From assembly GCF_001673535.1 (NCBI RefSeq), contig NZ_LZLY01000160.1:1-64000 (forward strand): a DNA stretch of 64,000 nt. Reading direction: 5' to 3'. The translations under genes were made by a program, and so were the position numbers. The stretch is from Mycobacterium sp. 1081908.1. GTDB lineage: Bacteria > Actinomycetota > Actinomycetes > Mycobacteriales > Mycobacteriaceae. Every line of letters starts with the position of its first letter. Within the stretch, counting starts at the first letter, position 1. Below, piece by piece: positions 32,928 through 41,236 of this stretch. The notes beneath the pieces are model-generated. The model saw only the letters and a list, made by a program, of their open reading frames with translations. It was not told the origin of the DNA and searched no databases.

Positions 32928-34010
32928 ATGGCTCGGCGGTTCGCGTTTTTCGCGGTCTTGCTGTTGGTCGGCGCCTGCGCCGCGGGCCGTGGCCCCGCGC
33001 CCACCACCAGGTCGGCAACCGAGCACGCCGACGCGGCTGTGCGCAGCCAGAGCGTGCTGGACGACGCGATCAAGGCGGGCGCGCCCGGGTGCTCGGCCGC
33101 GGTCGGGGTCAGGGGGAGGGTGGCCTGGACGGGCGTTCGCGGGGTCGCCGATATGTCGAGCGGCAAGGCCATCTCGACGCAAACGGTGTTCGACATCGCC
33201 TCGGTGTCCAAGCAGTTCACCGCCGCCGGGCTGCTCTTGCTCGTCGCCGCGGGCAAGCTGGGCCTCGACGACCCCGTGTCCCGCTACATGCCCGAGCTGC
33301 CGACGTGGGCCGGCACCGTCACCGTCGCGCAGCTGATGCACCAGACCAGCGGAATCCCCGAGTATGTCGGGCTTCTCGAGGCCCAGGGTTATCAGCTCGG
33401 CGATCGCACCACCGAGGACGAAGCCCTGCAGGCCGTGGCCGGCGTGCCAAAGCTGGAATTTCAGCCCGGCTCGCAATTCGAGTACTCCAACTCCAACTAC
33501 CTGCTGCTCGGCGAGATCGTCCGCCGGGTCGCGCACCAACCGCTGCCGCAGTTCCTCGCCGACCAGATCTTCCGCCCGCTCGGACTGGCGATGGTGCTGG
33601 ATCCCACCGGCCCGGTCCCCGACAAGGCCGTCGCCTACGAGAGAAGCGGCGACGGGTACCGGGCGACCTCATCGGGTTGGGAACAGGTCGGTGACGGCGG
33701 AATTCAAACCACGCCAAGCCAATTGGTCGGGTGGGCCGACAATTACCGAACCGGACGGGTGGGCGGTCCCGCGCTCCTGGATGCGCAGCTGGCCGGCGCG
33801 GTGCCGACCGAACCGGGCGGCGCCGATCGGTACGGAGCCGGGATCTATTTGATGGCCAACGGCACGCTCGACCACGACGGGGCATGGGGAGGGTTCGTCT
33901 CGGCATTCCGCGTGAGCAAGGACCGAAACACGTCCCTGGCCGTCGCCTGCAACACCGACAGGCAGGACCCCGAAACCCTGGCCGACTCGCTGGCCAAACT
34001 GTGGATGTAG
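32928..34010 (+). CDS. Serine beta-lactamase-fold lipoprotein (Rv1922-like)
   Basis: 360 aa. Lipoprotein signal MARRFAFFAVLLLVGAC with lipid Cys17. The class C beta-lactamase/esterase fold is complete: SxxK at 92-95 (ASVSKQF), Tyr motif YSNSNYLLLGE in the Y-x-N position, and a late HDGAWGGFVS in the place of the KTG box. Members are D-alanyl-D-alanine carboxypeptidases, esterases or lactamases at the cell surface; a lipase/esterase role is often assumed in mycobacteria (lipD lies next in Mtb). ATG 32928; longer frames upstream cross the divergent promoter. Confidence 0.9.
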   Translation: MARRFAFFAVLLLVGACAAGRGPAPTTRSATEHADAAVRSQSVLDDAIKAGAPGCSAAVGVRGRVAWTGVRGVADMSSGKAISTQTVFDIASVSKQFTAAGLLLLVAAGKLGLDDPVSRYMPELPTWAGTVTVAQLMHQTSGIPEYVGLLEAQGYQLGDRTTEDEALQAVAGVPKLEFQPGSQFEYSNSNYLLLGEIVRRVAHQPLPQFLADQIFRPLGLAMVLDPTGPVPDKAVAYERSGDGYRATSSGWEQVGDGGIQTTPSQLVGWADNYRTGRVGGPALLDAQLAGAVPTEPGGADRYGAGIYLMANGTLDHDGAWGGFVSAFRVSKDRNTSLAVACNTDRQDPETLADSLAKLWM

Positions 34011-34017
34011 CCGAGCA

Positions 34018-35598
34018 TCAACCCTTTTCGGTGAGCCCGGTGACCGTGCGGCCGTCCTCCAGTTCGACCACGGTCAGCACCGCGGGCGCCGGGAGGTCCG
34101 CCACCAGGCGCCCCAGCACCGCTTCGGAAACCCGGAAGAGCTCGGCCCGCGACGGCACCGCCCGTCCGGGCTTGGGGGTGGCGTGACCGACGTGGCGGGC
34201 GCCGAGCAGTTCGAGTTGCCGGCGCAGGGGCTCCAAACCGAATAGTGCTACCTCGCAGCAGCTTTCGATCAGGAGCGCGGGTGCCGTTGCGCAGAAGCGC
34301 GCGGCGATGTCGACGGCGATTTGGTCATGGAACGCGGGCACGACGATCATCACGCCGAACGGGCCGCCCGTGGCCGTCGGCACGCCGGGAACCGCCACCG
34401 CGGCCATGTCGAGCAGGTTACAGAAATTGGTGTAGGTGCCCATGCGCCGGTTGATCGAGAACGGCTCGGCCCGAACGTCGGCCAGCGCGGGGTGTTCGGT
34501 GGTGGTCGGAAGCAGCAGCGCATCGAATCCGGCGAGGAGCTTCGCAGCGGCGGCCCGGGCGTGGGCCAGCGCGTCGAGGTCCGCGGCGAACGCGGGGCCG
34601 GTGATCGCGCGGCCCGCGGAGATGATCGCCGCCACGTGGGGGTCCGCGCCGCGGTGCGCGCCGGCGAGGAATTCGCCTACCGCGGCGTATCTTTCGGCGA
34701 CGAACGCGCCGTCATACAGCAGCAGGGCCGCCTCCAGCAGGACGGAGATGTCGACGGGTTCAATGCTGCATCCCGCCTCGGAGGCGCGAATCACGCTCCG
34801 CTCGAACGCGTCTCGGTAGGTGTCGCTGAGCGCGGTGAGGTTCGCGGCATCGGGGATCGCGATGCGCGGGTTGTCGGGCGCTGCCAGCCGAACGTCGGGG
34901 GGCCAGGTGCGGCTGCGGGGGTCGCCGGGGTCGGGCCCGGTCATCACCGCGGCCGCGGCGGTCGCCACGGCGAGGTCGGCCGCCAGCACCGAGACCGCGT
35001 CGAAGCTTGGGCAGGCCGGAACGACGCCGTGGGTGGGGACGATGCCGAGCGTCGGTTTGATGCCGATGATCCCGTTGAGCGCGGCGGGGACCCGGACGGA
35101 TCCGGCCGTGTCGGTGCCGATGCCGATGTCGGCGATGCCCAGCGCGACCGCCACGGCGGAACCGGAACTCGAGCCCCCGGCGATCAGCTGGGGATGACGC
35201 GAATTGCGCACGGCGCCATAGGGAGTTCGGGTGCCGACCAGGCCGGTGCCGAACTGGTCGAGGTTCGTCTTGCCCAGCACGACGGCCCCGGCCTCGCGGA
35301 GCCGCTCCACGGCGACCGCGGTGGTTGTGGGCAGGTAGGCGAATTCGGGGCACGCGGCCGTGGTGGGCAGGCCCGCCACGTCGATGTTGTCCTTGACGGC
35401 GACCACCAGCCCCGCCAGGGGCTGGCTTTCCCCGGCGGCGAGCCGCTTCTCGACCGCGCGGGCGTCGGCGAGCGCGTCGTCCCGCGCGCGCAGCGTGATC
35501 CAGATTTCGGGCCGGTCGGCTTCGGCTATGCGCCGATACGCGGCGCGCACGCGCGCGGCGGGGGAGCCGGGCGGCCCGGCCGGCGGGTCAGATGACAT
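34018..35598 (-). CDS. Amidase signature enzyme, allophanate hydrolase-like
   Basis: 526 aa. Amidase signature with the catalytic Lys in LAGLVVAVKDNIDVAGLPTT, the Ser cluster IAGGSSSGSAVAVA and the acyl-intermediate Ser in IGTDTAGSVRVPAALNG. TRTPYGAVRNSRHP and GVVPACPSFDAVSV are typical of allophanate hydrolases (AtzF), which cleave allophanate to ammonia and CO2. No urea carboxylase gene adjoins it, so another amide is possible. ATG 35598 lies 11 bases inside the atoE-type gene, so translation is coupled. Confidence 0.87.
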   Translation of the reverse strand: MSSDPPAGPPGSPAARVRAAYRRIAEADRPEIWITLRARDDALADARAVEKRLAAGESQPLAGLVVAVKDNIDVAGLPTTAACPEFAYLPTTTAVAVERLREAGAVVLGKTNLDQFGTGLVGTRTPYGAVRNSRHPQLIAGGSSSGSAVAVALGIADIGIGTDTAGSVRVPAALNGIIGIKPTLGIVPTHGVVPACPSFDAVSVLAADLAVATAAAAVMTGPDPGDPRSRTWPPDVRLAAPDNPRIAIPDAANLTALSDTYRDAFERSVIRASEAGCSIEPVDISVLLEAALLLYDGAFVAERYAAVGEFLAGAHRGADPHVAAIISAGRAITGPAFAADLDALAHARAAAAKLLAGFDALLLPTTTEHPALADVRAEPFSINRRMGTYTNFCNLLDMAAVAVPGVPTATGGPFGVMIVVPAFHDQIAVDIAARFCATAPALLIESCCEVALFGLEPLRRQLELLGARHVGHATPKPGRAVPSRAELFRVSEAVLGRLVADLPAPAVLTVVELEDGRTVTGLTEKG

Positions 35599-36994
35599 AT
35601 GGCGCAATGAGGACCATGACGCTGGCGACCGCGAAACCGATGAGGAAGGCGATCACCGTAAAGCCCATCACCTGGCGGACATTGAGCTTGGCGATGGCGA
35701 GCACCGGCAGCAGCCAGAACGGCTGAATCATGTTCGCGACTCCCTCGCCGACCGCGACCGACATCGAGGTCAGCCCGAGGTATGCCGGCGAGTGCTGGCC
35801 AATGGCCAACGCCGAGTCAACGGCGATCGGTCCCTGCACCGCCCAATGCCCGCCGCCGGACGGCACGAACAACGAGATGATGACCGACCCGACGAACGTC
35901 AGGAACGGCAGCGTGTACTGATCGGCGCCCCGCACCAGCGCCTCGGCCAGCACCGTCTGCAGCGCTTTGCCCGAGCCGGTGGGCAGATAGCCCAACAGAC
36001 CAACGATCCCGCCGTACAGCGGATACTGCAGCAGCAGCGGGCCGGACACCTTCGCCGCCCCGGAAAACGCACGGATGAAGCGGATCGGCGTCCGGTGCAG
36101 CAGGGCGCTGGTGACGGTGAACAGCATGATCATCGACGAGATGTTCAGCGCGAAGCCGCTCAGCGCGAAATATGTGATGCCCGCGACGAAGACGATGACG
36201 TTGAGGATCCACAGGTTTTCCAACCACTCGGCGAACGTCCGCTTGCCACCGGGCGTCGGAGGCTCCGGCTCCTCGTCGAAGACCGCCGGATCGGGCTCGA
36301 GCCCGTGCCGGGGCTCCATGCGCCAGATCGCGACGGCGAGCAGGCCGACCGTGGTGATCACGGCGATCCAGTTGTAGGGCTGGAAAACCGTCAGCGTCAA
36401 CGGCACGGTCATGCCGGTGATCTTGTGGATCACGTTGATCGGGCTCGTCGTGTCGGTGTTGGCCAGCGCGATCGACGACGACAGGCCCTGCGTCCAGACG
36501 ATGTAGCCCATGAACCCGGTCGCGATCAGGTAGCCGAAATGCGCGCCCCGCAGGCGCTTTGCGACCTGGCGCGCCACCAGAGCGCCCGCCACCAGACCGA
36601 GTCCCCAGTTGAGCAGGGAGAAGACGGTGCTGACCGCGAAGCACAGCAGCGCTCCCTGCACCTGGTTGTCGGGCTTGCTCGCGAGACGGACGATGGCCCG
36701 CTTGAGGGCGGGCGCCTCGGCCAGCGTGTAACCCGTCACCAGGACGAGCACCATCTGGAACGCGAAGGTGAAGATGTTCTGCGGTCCCCACACTCCGCCG
36801 TACCACGCCTTGAGGATGCCGGAGGCCGTCGCTCCCCGGACGAGCAACGCGACGAGCGCGACGACGATGAGGGTGAGGATGACCGCGAAGAGATAGGGGT
36901 CGGGCATGAGGCGTTCGACGTAGCGGACGCACAGCTCGGTCAGCCCCTGGATGAAGCCGCGTCGTTGCGCCCGTCGAGGCTGTGTCGTGGTCAT
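35588..36994 (-). CDS. AtoE-type short-chain fatty acid transporter
   Basis: 468 aa with 10-12 hydrophobic segments. Family signatures: ERLMPDPYLFAVILT at the N terminus, NIFTFAFQMVLVLVTGYTLAEAP, NWGLGLVAGALVARQVA and VPSGGGHWAVQGPI. The family (AtoE/TIGR00366) imports short-chain fatty acids such as acetoacetate or butyrate. ATG 36994. It overlaps the amidase gene by 11 bases, so the two are probably a transport-plus-hydrolysis unit. The promoter region is shared with the SDR operon at 37272. Confidence 0.9.
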   Translation of the reverse strand: MTTTQPRRAQRRGFIQGLTELCVRYVERLMPDPYLFAVILTLIVVALVALLVRGATASGILKAWYGGVWGPQNIFTFAFQMVLVLVTGYTLAEAPALKRAIVRLASKPDNQVQGALLCFAVSTVFSLLNWGLGLVAGALVARQVAKRLRGAHFGYLIATGFMGYIVWTQGLSSSIALANTDTTSPINVIHKITGMTVPLTLTVFQPYNWIAVITTVGLLAVAIWRMEPRHGLEPDPAVFDEEPEPPTPGGKRTFAEWLENLWILNVIVFVAGITYFALSGFALNISSMIMLFTVTSALLHRTPIRFIRAFSGAAKVSGPLLLQYPLYGGIVGLLGYLPTGSGKALQTVLAEALVRGADQYTLPFLTFVGSVIISLFVPSGGGHWAVQGPIAVDSALAIGQHSPAYLGLTSMSVAVGEGVANMIQPFWLLPVLAIAKLNVRQVMGFTVIAFLIGFAVASVMVLIAPYVI

Positions 36995-37271
36995 CTGTTT
37001 CCTCTGTCTCCCCGTTCCCCGAAACCCCGCCTAAGGCAACCCCAATTTTGTTGCCGCCGGGTGAACTCAGGGGCCCTCGTCGCCGATGACAACCGGAGTT
37101 GCCAGAAGTTGCCGGCGGGCAGCGTCCCGCGCGGGGAAACTGGAGCTCGACATTGCGATGAGTTTCGGCGACGGAACCTGTCTATATCTGTAGTTCGATC
37201 GGACTCGATCGGCTCATCATCGACGCCCCCGCACCCCCGTGCGGGGGCTTTTCACTTGAGAGGGGTTTGTC
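36995..37271. other. 277-base divergent promoter region
   Basis: Between the atoE-type gene and the SDR operon. It holds a direct repeat of TCGATCGG (37195-37202 and 37205-37212) next to a TATATC -10-like box, and a strong hairpin described separately. No protein-coding frame is evident. Confidence 0.6.
37225..37252 (+). terminator. Intrinsic terminator-like hairpin in the leader of the SDR operon
   Basis: GCCCCCGCAC (37225-37234) pairs perfectly with GTGCGGGGGC (37239-37248), loop CCCC, followed by TTTT. It lies only about 20 bases upstream of the ATG at 37272, so it would end transcripts entering from upstream or act as an attenuator. The same sequence read backwards lacks a T-run, so it points rightward. 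Confidence 0.7.
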
Positions 37272-38009
37272 ATGGGTTTGGCGGAGGACACGGTCGCAGG
37301 CAAATCGGTCTTGGTCACGGGTGCCAACCGCGGCATCGGTCGGGCCCTTGTGGAGGAAGCCGTCCGTCGTGGGGCTGCGCGGGTGTACGCGGGCACGCGA
37401 GACGGTTCCTCGTATCCCGACGAGCGGGTGGTTCCGATCGCGCTCGACGTGACCGACGCGGCACAGATCCGCGCGGCCGCCGCGACGGCGGAATCGCTCG
37501 ACGTCCTGATCAACAACGCCGGCATCGCGCTCTACGACGACCTGACCGATCCCGCGATGCTCGAACGGCACCTCGCCGTGAACCTCTTCGGCACGCACGC
37601 GGTGACGCGGGCGTTCCTGCCGGCGCTGATTCGATCCCGGGGAGCGGTGGTCAACAACCTGTCGGTCAACGCGCTGGCGCCCTTGCCGATCATCCCGGCG
37701 TACTCGGTCTCCAAGGCGGCCGCGTTCAACCTCACCCAGTCGCTGCGGGCCGTCCTGGCCCCGCAGGGCGTGCGGGTTTTCGCGGTGTTCACCGGCCCCG
37801 TGGACACCGACATGAGCCGCGAACTCGACATACCGAAAGCCACCCCGCGCTCGGTCGCGGCGGCCATCTTCGATGCGCTGCAACGCGGCGAGCAGGACGT
37901 CTTCCCCGATCCGATCTCGCAATCCATCGCCCAGGGCTGGGACAGCACCCCGGCCAAGGAGCTGGAACGTCAGTACGCCCAGCTGCTTGCGACGGCCACG
38001 CCCGCATAA
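37272..38009 (+). CDS. Short-chain dehydrogenase/reductase
   Basis: 245 aa. Classical SDR: TGANRGIG (residues about 17-24), NNAG (about 78-81), catalytic NLSVNAL...YSVSK (Tyr and Lys about 141-145). The C terminus FPDPISQSIAQGW is less common. NAD(P)H oxidation or reduction of an alcohol/carbonyl. ATG 37272 after GAGAGGGG. First gene of a tight run: 21 bases to the next SDR, then DUF899, ECF sigma factor and DinB-like genes. The leader hairpin suggests attenuation. Confidence 0.93.
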   Translation: MGLAEDTVAGKSVLVTGANRGIGRALVEEAVRRGAARVYAGTRDGSSYPDERVVPIALDVTDAAQIRAAAATAESLDVLINNAGIALYDDLTDPAMLERHLAVNLFGTHAVTRAFLPALIRSRGAVVNNLSVNALAPLPIIPAYSVSKAAAFNLTQSLRAVLAPQGVRVFAVFTGPVDTDMSRELDIPKATPRSVAAAIFDALQRGEQDVFPDPISQSIAQGWDSTPAKELERQYAQLLATATPA

Positions 38010-38030
38010 CACCATCACCAGGAGGACAAG

Positions 38031-38777
38031 ATGAACAACCTATCGGGTCAGACCGCGCTCATCGTGGGCGCCAGCCGGGGCCTGGGCCACGGCATCGCGA
38101 CGGCCGCGGCCGAAGCCGGCGCCTCGGTCGTCGCGGTGTCCCGCACCGCCACGACGTTTCCCAACCCCACCAACGGTGCCGGCAGCATCGAAGCGGTCGT
38201 CGCCGACGCGGCCGACCCCTCGGCGCCGGGCACCCTGCTGGATCGATACGACCCACAGCTTTTGGTGCTGGTGGCCGGGGCGAGCCCCTTGCCGCGCCCG
38301 CTGCAACACCAAACCTGGGAGACGTTCTCGGCCAACTGGAACACCGACGTGCGCATCGCCTTTCATTGGCTGCGCGAGGCCCTGCTCAAGCCGTTGCGCC
38401 CGGGAAGCCGGGTGGTGGTTTTCAGCAGCGGCGCCGCCCTGGCGGGATCACCGCTCAGCGGCGGGTACGCCGGCGCCAAAGCGACCCAACGCTTCATCAC
38501 CGGCTACGCCCAAGACGAGGCAAACCGCGCCGACCTGGGCATCACCTTCACCGCCCTGATGCCCCGCATCACCCCGCTGACCGAGCTCGGCCGCCCCGCC
38601 GTTCGGGCGTACGCGGCCCGCGAGGGCCAATCCGAGGAGGAGTACATCAAGCAGCTCGGCGAACCGCTCAGCCCGCAGGGGGCCGGCGCGGCCGTCGTTG
38701 AGCTGGCGCAGGCCGATACCGCCGCCGTCGCCGCGAGCTACCTCCTGACCGGCGCCGGCCTGCAGAAGATCGCCTGA
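38031..38777 (+). CDS. Short-chain dehydrogenase/reductase, second of the operon
   Basis: 248 aa, ATG 38031 after AGGAGGA. SDR Rossmann motif GASRGLG (about 14-20), but the NNAG motif is replaced by VAGAS (about 79-83). The catalytic Ser-Tyr-Lys is retained (FSSGAALAGS, YAGAK). It is more divergent than its neighbour at 37272 and probably arose by separate recruitment rather than recent duplication. 31 bases before the DUF899 gene. Substrate unknown. Confidence 0.9.
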   Translation: MNNLSGQTALIVGASRGLGHGIATAAAEAGASVVAVSRTATTFPNPTNGAGSIEAVVADAADPSAPGTLLDRYDPQLLVLVAGASPLPRPLQHQTWETFSANWNTDVRIAFHWLREALLKPLRPGSRVVVFSSGAALAGSPLSGGYAGAKATQRFITGYAQDEANRADLGITFTALMPRITPLTELGRPAVRAYAAREGQSEEEYIKQLGEPLSPQGAGAAVVELAQADTAAVAASYLLTGAGLQKIA

Positions 38778-38808
38778 AAGACCTTCCACCACAAGCGAAA
38801 GGCTGGAC

Positions 38809-39558
38809 ATGAACATGCAAACGCCCCCGATCGTGTCGGCGCAGGAATGGGAGGCCGCGCGCCAGCGGCTGCTCGTCAAGGAGAAAGAGGTAGTCCGGGC
38901 GCGTGACGCACTGGCGGCCCAGCGCCGGCGGATGCCCTGGCTTGAGGTGGACAAGCCGTACCGGTTCGACGGGCCCGAGGGCACGGTGAGCCTGCTGGAC
39001 CTGTTTCAGGGCCGGCGTCAGCTGGTCGTCTACCGGGCGTTCCTGGAGCCGGGGGTGGACGGCTGGCCCGAGCACGCGTGCCGCGGCTGCTCGATGATCG
39101 CCGATCACATCGGCAACCTGGCGCATCTCAACGCCCGCAGCACCACCCTGGTGTTCGCCTCCCGCGCCGGCCAGCCCGACATCGAGCGGGTGAAGGCCCG
39201 GATGGGTTGGCGGATGCCGTGGTACACCATCACCGACGACTTCGACCGCGACTTCGGGGTCGACGAATGGCACGGCACCAACGCGTTCATCCGCGACGGC
39301 GAGCGGGTGTTCCGCACGTACTTCATCAACAACCGCGGCGATGAGGCACTGGGCACCACCTGGAGCTACCTGGACATGACCGCGCTTGGGCGCCAAGAGG
39401 ATTGGGAAGACTCCCCGGAGGGGTATCCGCAGGGGCCCGCGTACGCGTGGTGGAACTGGCACGACGCGTACGGCGATCAGCCGGCGCAATGGTGGGCAGA
39501 CCCCGAGCCGGGCGAGCAGGATCCCAGCGATCCCCGGCCGTCGCGCCGGGAGCCGTGA
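38809..39558 (+). CDS. DUF899 family thioredoxin-fold protein
   Basis: 249 aa. DUF899 hallmarks: WEAARQRLLVKEKEVVRARDALAAQRRR at the start, then LLDLFQGRRQLVVYRAF, the cysteine pair HACRGCSMIADH, and YRAF/TYFINNRGDEALGTTWSYLDMTALGRQE at the end. The fold is thioredoxin-like with CxxC. In actinobacteria this family often sits next to ECF sigma factors, as here (13 bases). A redox or dithiol-dependent reductase role is inferred. ATG 38809 after AAAGG. Confidence 0.9.
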   Translation: MNMQTPPIVSAQEWEAARQRLLVKEKEVVRARDALAAQRRRMPWLEVDKPYRFDGPEGTVSLLDLFQGRRQLVVYRAFLEPGVDGWPEHACRGCSMIADHIGNLAHLNARSTTLVFASRAGQPDIERVKARMGWRMPWYTITDDFDRDFGVDEWHGTNAFIRDGERVFRTYFINNRGDEALGTTWSYLDMTALGRQEDWEDSPEGYPQGPAYAWWNWHDAYGDQPAQWWADPEPGEQDPSDPRPSRREP

Positions 39559-39571
39559 AAGGCTTTGGGCC

Positions 39572-40549
39572 ATGCCGGACTCCAGCCTCGACGATTTCGC
39601 GCAAGTCGCCGAACAGTACCGGCCCGAGCTGCGGGCGTACTGCTATCGCATGCTCGGATCCGTCGACGAGTGCGAGGATCTCGTTCAGGACACCTACCTT
39701 CGCGCGTGGCAGGCCTACGAGCGGTTCGAGGGCCGCTCCTCGGTGCGGTTGTGGCTCTACAAGATTGCGACCAACACCTACCTGAACGCGTTGCAAACCC
39801 GCAAGCGGCGCCCACTGCCGTCGGGGCTCAGCACCCCGGCCGACAGCGCGACGGCCGCGCTAGCGCCGGCGCAATCCGAGATCCCGTGGTTGCAACCCGC
39901 CCCCGATAGCCTGCTCTACGGCGCCACCGACGATCCCGCCGTGGTCGTGTCGTTGCGCAGCAGCGTGCGTCTGGCGTTCGTCGCCGCGCTGCAACACTTG
40001 TCGTCGTTGCAGCGCGCGGTCCTGGTGCTGCGCGACGTATTGGGCTGGCAGGCCGGCGAAGTCGCCGAGATATTGGAGACGTCCACGGCGGCGGTCAACA
40101 GCGCCCTGCAACGCGCCCGTGCGCGACTGGCCGAGGCCGGCCCGACGCTGGACGAGCTTGGCGAACCCGCCGAGCCCGAGCTGCGCGGCGTGCTGGACCG
40201 CTACATGGCCGCCTTCGAACACGCCGACGTCGACGGGCTGGCGGAGCTGCTGCGCGCCGACGTCGAGCTCGAAATGCCGCCCATCCCAACGTGGTTCATC
40301 GGGCGCGACGTCGTGCGCGGGTTCCTGGCCCGGGTGGTGCTGCATACGCCGGATCAATGGCGGCTGACCTACACCCGCGCGAACGGCGCCCCGGCGTTCG
40401 CCATGTACCGGCGCGGCCCGGACGGCTCTTTCCACGCTCACGGCCTGGACGCGCTGTCGCTGATCGGCGGCCGCATCTCACGCATCGTCGCCTTCAACGA
40501 CGCAACGCTGGTCGCCAAGTTCGGGCTGCCCGAGACGTTCGCGGGGTGA
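39572..40549 (+). CDS. ECF sigma factor with C-terminal SnoaL-like domain (SigG/SigJ-like)
   Basis: 325 aa. Sigma-2: EQYRPELRAYCYRMLGSVDECEDLVQDTYLRAWQAY; sigma-4: LQHLSSLQRAVLVLRDVLGWQAGEVAEILETSTAAVNSALQRARARL. After residue about 205 an NTF2/SnoaL-like domain (VLDRYMAAFEHADVDGLAELLRADVELEMPP) replaces an anti-sigma partner, as in ECF41/ECF56-type factors, where the tail modulates activity. ATG 39572. The GTG of the DinB-like gene overlaps its stop (GTGA). It likely controls the SDR-DUF899 operon in which it is embedded. Confidence 0.93.
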   Translation: MPDSSLDDFAQVAEQYRPELRAYCYRMLGSVDECEDLVQDTYLRAWQAYERFEGRSSVRLWLYKIATNTYLNALQTRKRRPLPSGLSTPADSATAALAPAQSEIPWLQPAPDSLLYGATDDPAVVVSLRSSVRLAFVAALQHLSSLQRAVLVLRDVLGWQAGEVAEILETSTAAVNSALQRARARLAEAGPTLDELGEPAEPELRGVLDRYMAAFEHADVDGLAELLRADVELEMPPIPTWFIGRDVVRGFLARVVLHTPDQWRLTYTRANGAPAFAMYRRGPDGSFHAHGLDALSLIGGRISRIVAFNDATLVAKFGLPETFAG

Positions 40550-41142
40550 GGGCCCGGTCCGTGTCCGACACCGATGAACTCCCCGTCCTGTCCGAGGCGA
40601 CCCGGTATCTGTTCGGCAACCTGCTCCTGGTTCGCGAGGCCGACCTGTCGGCGCCGACGCCCTGCGCGGACTGGGACCTGCGCCGGCTGCTGTGCCACGT
40701 GCGCGCCTCGCTGGCGGATGTCGCCGACGTGCTGGCGGCGCGCGGCCCCGACCGAGGGGCCGAGCGGGCGGCGACCGACCCCGATCCCTCCGATCCCGTC
40801 GCCGCGGTGCGGGTCGGAATCGTCGACTTCCTGCTCGCGTCGACCACGGCACCGACCGCGGACCGGTGGTGTGAGATCCGCGGCCGCCCGATTCCCGCCA
40901 AAGTTGTTGTCTACGTTGGGGCGATCGAGATGGTGCTGCACGCGTGGGACATCGCCCAGGCGTGCCGAACCGACCGCCCCATTCCCGCGGAGGTCGCCTC
41001 GGCGCTGCTGTGGGTTTCGCCACCCCTCGCCGAGGCCGGACTCGCCGGGCACGTGTTCGCCGCGCCGCTGGCGTCGCCCGCGAACGCCACGCCAAGTGAC
41101 CAGCTACTCGCCCTGTTCGGCCGTCGAGCGAGCCGAGGCTAG
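40546..41142 (+). CDS. TIGR03086/DinB-like (mycothiol-dependent maleylpyruvate isomerase family) protein
   Basis: 198 aa. DinB-like four-helix metal-binding fold: LFGNLLLVREADLSAPTPCADWDLRRLLCHVRASL, then VGAIEMVLHAWDIAQA with the HxWD metal/His segment, and a C-terminal DQLLALFGR. GTG 40546 overlaps the sigma-factor stop by 4 bases (GTGA), so it is made with the sigma factor. In other actinobacteria such proteins are paired with sigma factors, sometimes as a modulator; that role is an inference here. A mycothiol-dependent enzyme is the alternative. Confidence 0.85.
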   Translation: MRARSVSDTDELPVLSEATRYLFGNLLLVREADLSAPTPCADWDLRRLLCHVRASLADVADVLAARGPDRGAERAATDPDPSDPVAAVRVGIVDFLLASTTAPTADRWCEIRGRPIPAKVVVYVGAIEMVLHAWDIAQACRTDRPIPAEVASALLWVSPPLAEAGLAGHVFAAPLASPANATPSDQLLALFGRRASRG

Positions 41143-41236
41143 GCGCGGGCTGAGGTTCGCCACGCCGCCGCGCGCCGCCCGCCCGAGGCCGACCGGCTGA
41201 CCCGGGGCCGCCCGGTCGGGCCCCTAGACTGCGCCT

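Noticed and set aside
35360..38701. 1113-aa open frame on the plus strand
   Set aside because: It crosses the amidase, AtoE and SDR genes, has no domain and is Arg/Asp-rich, a typical GC-rich shadow.
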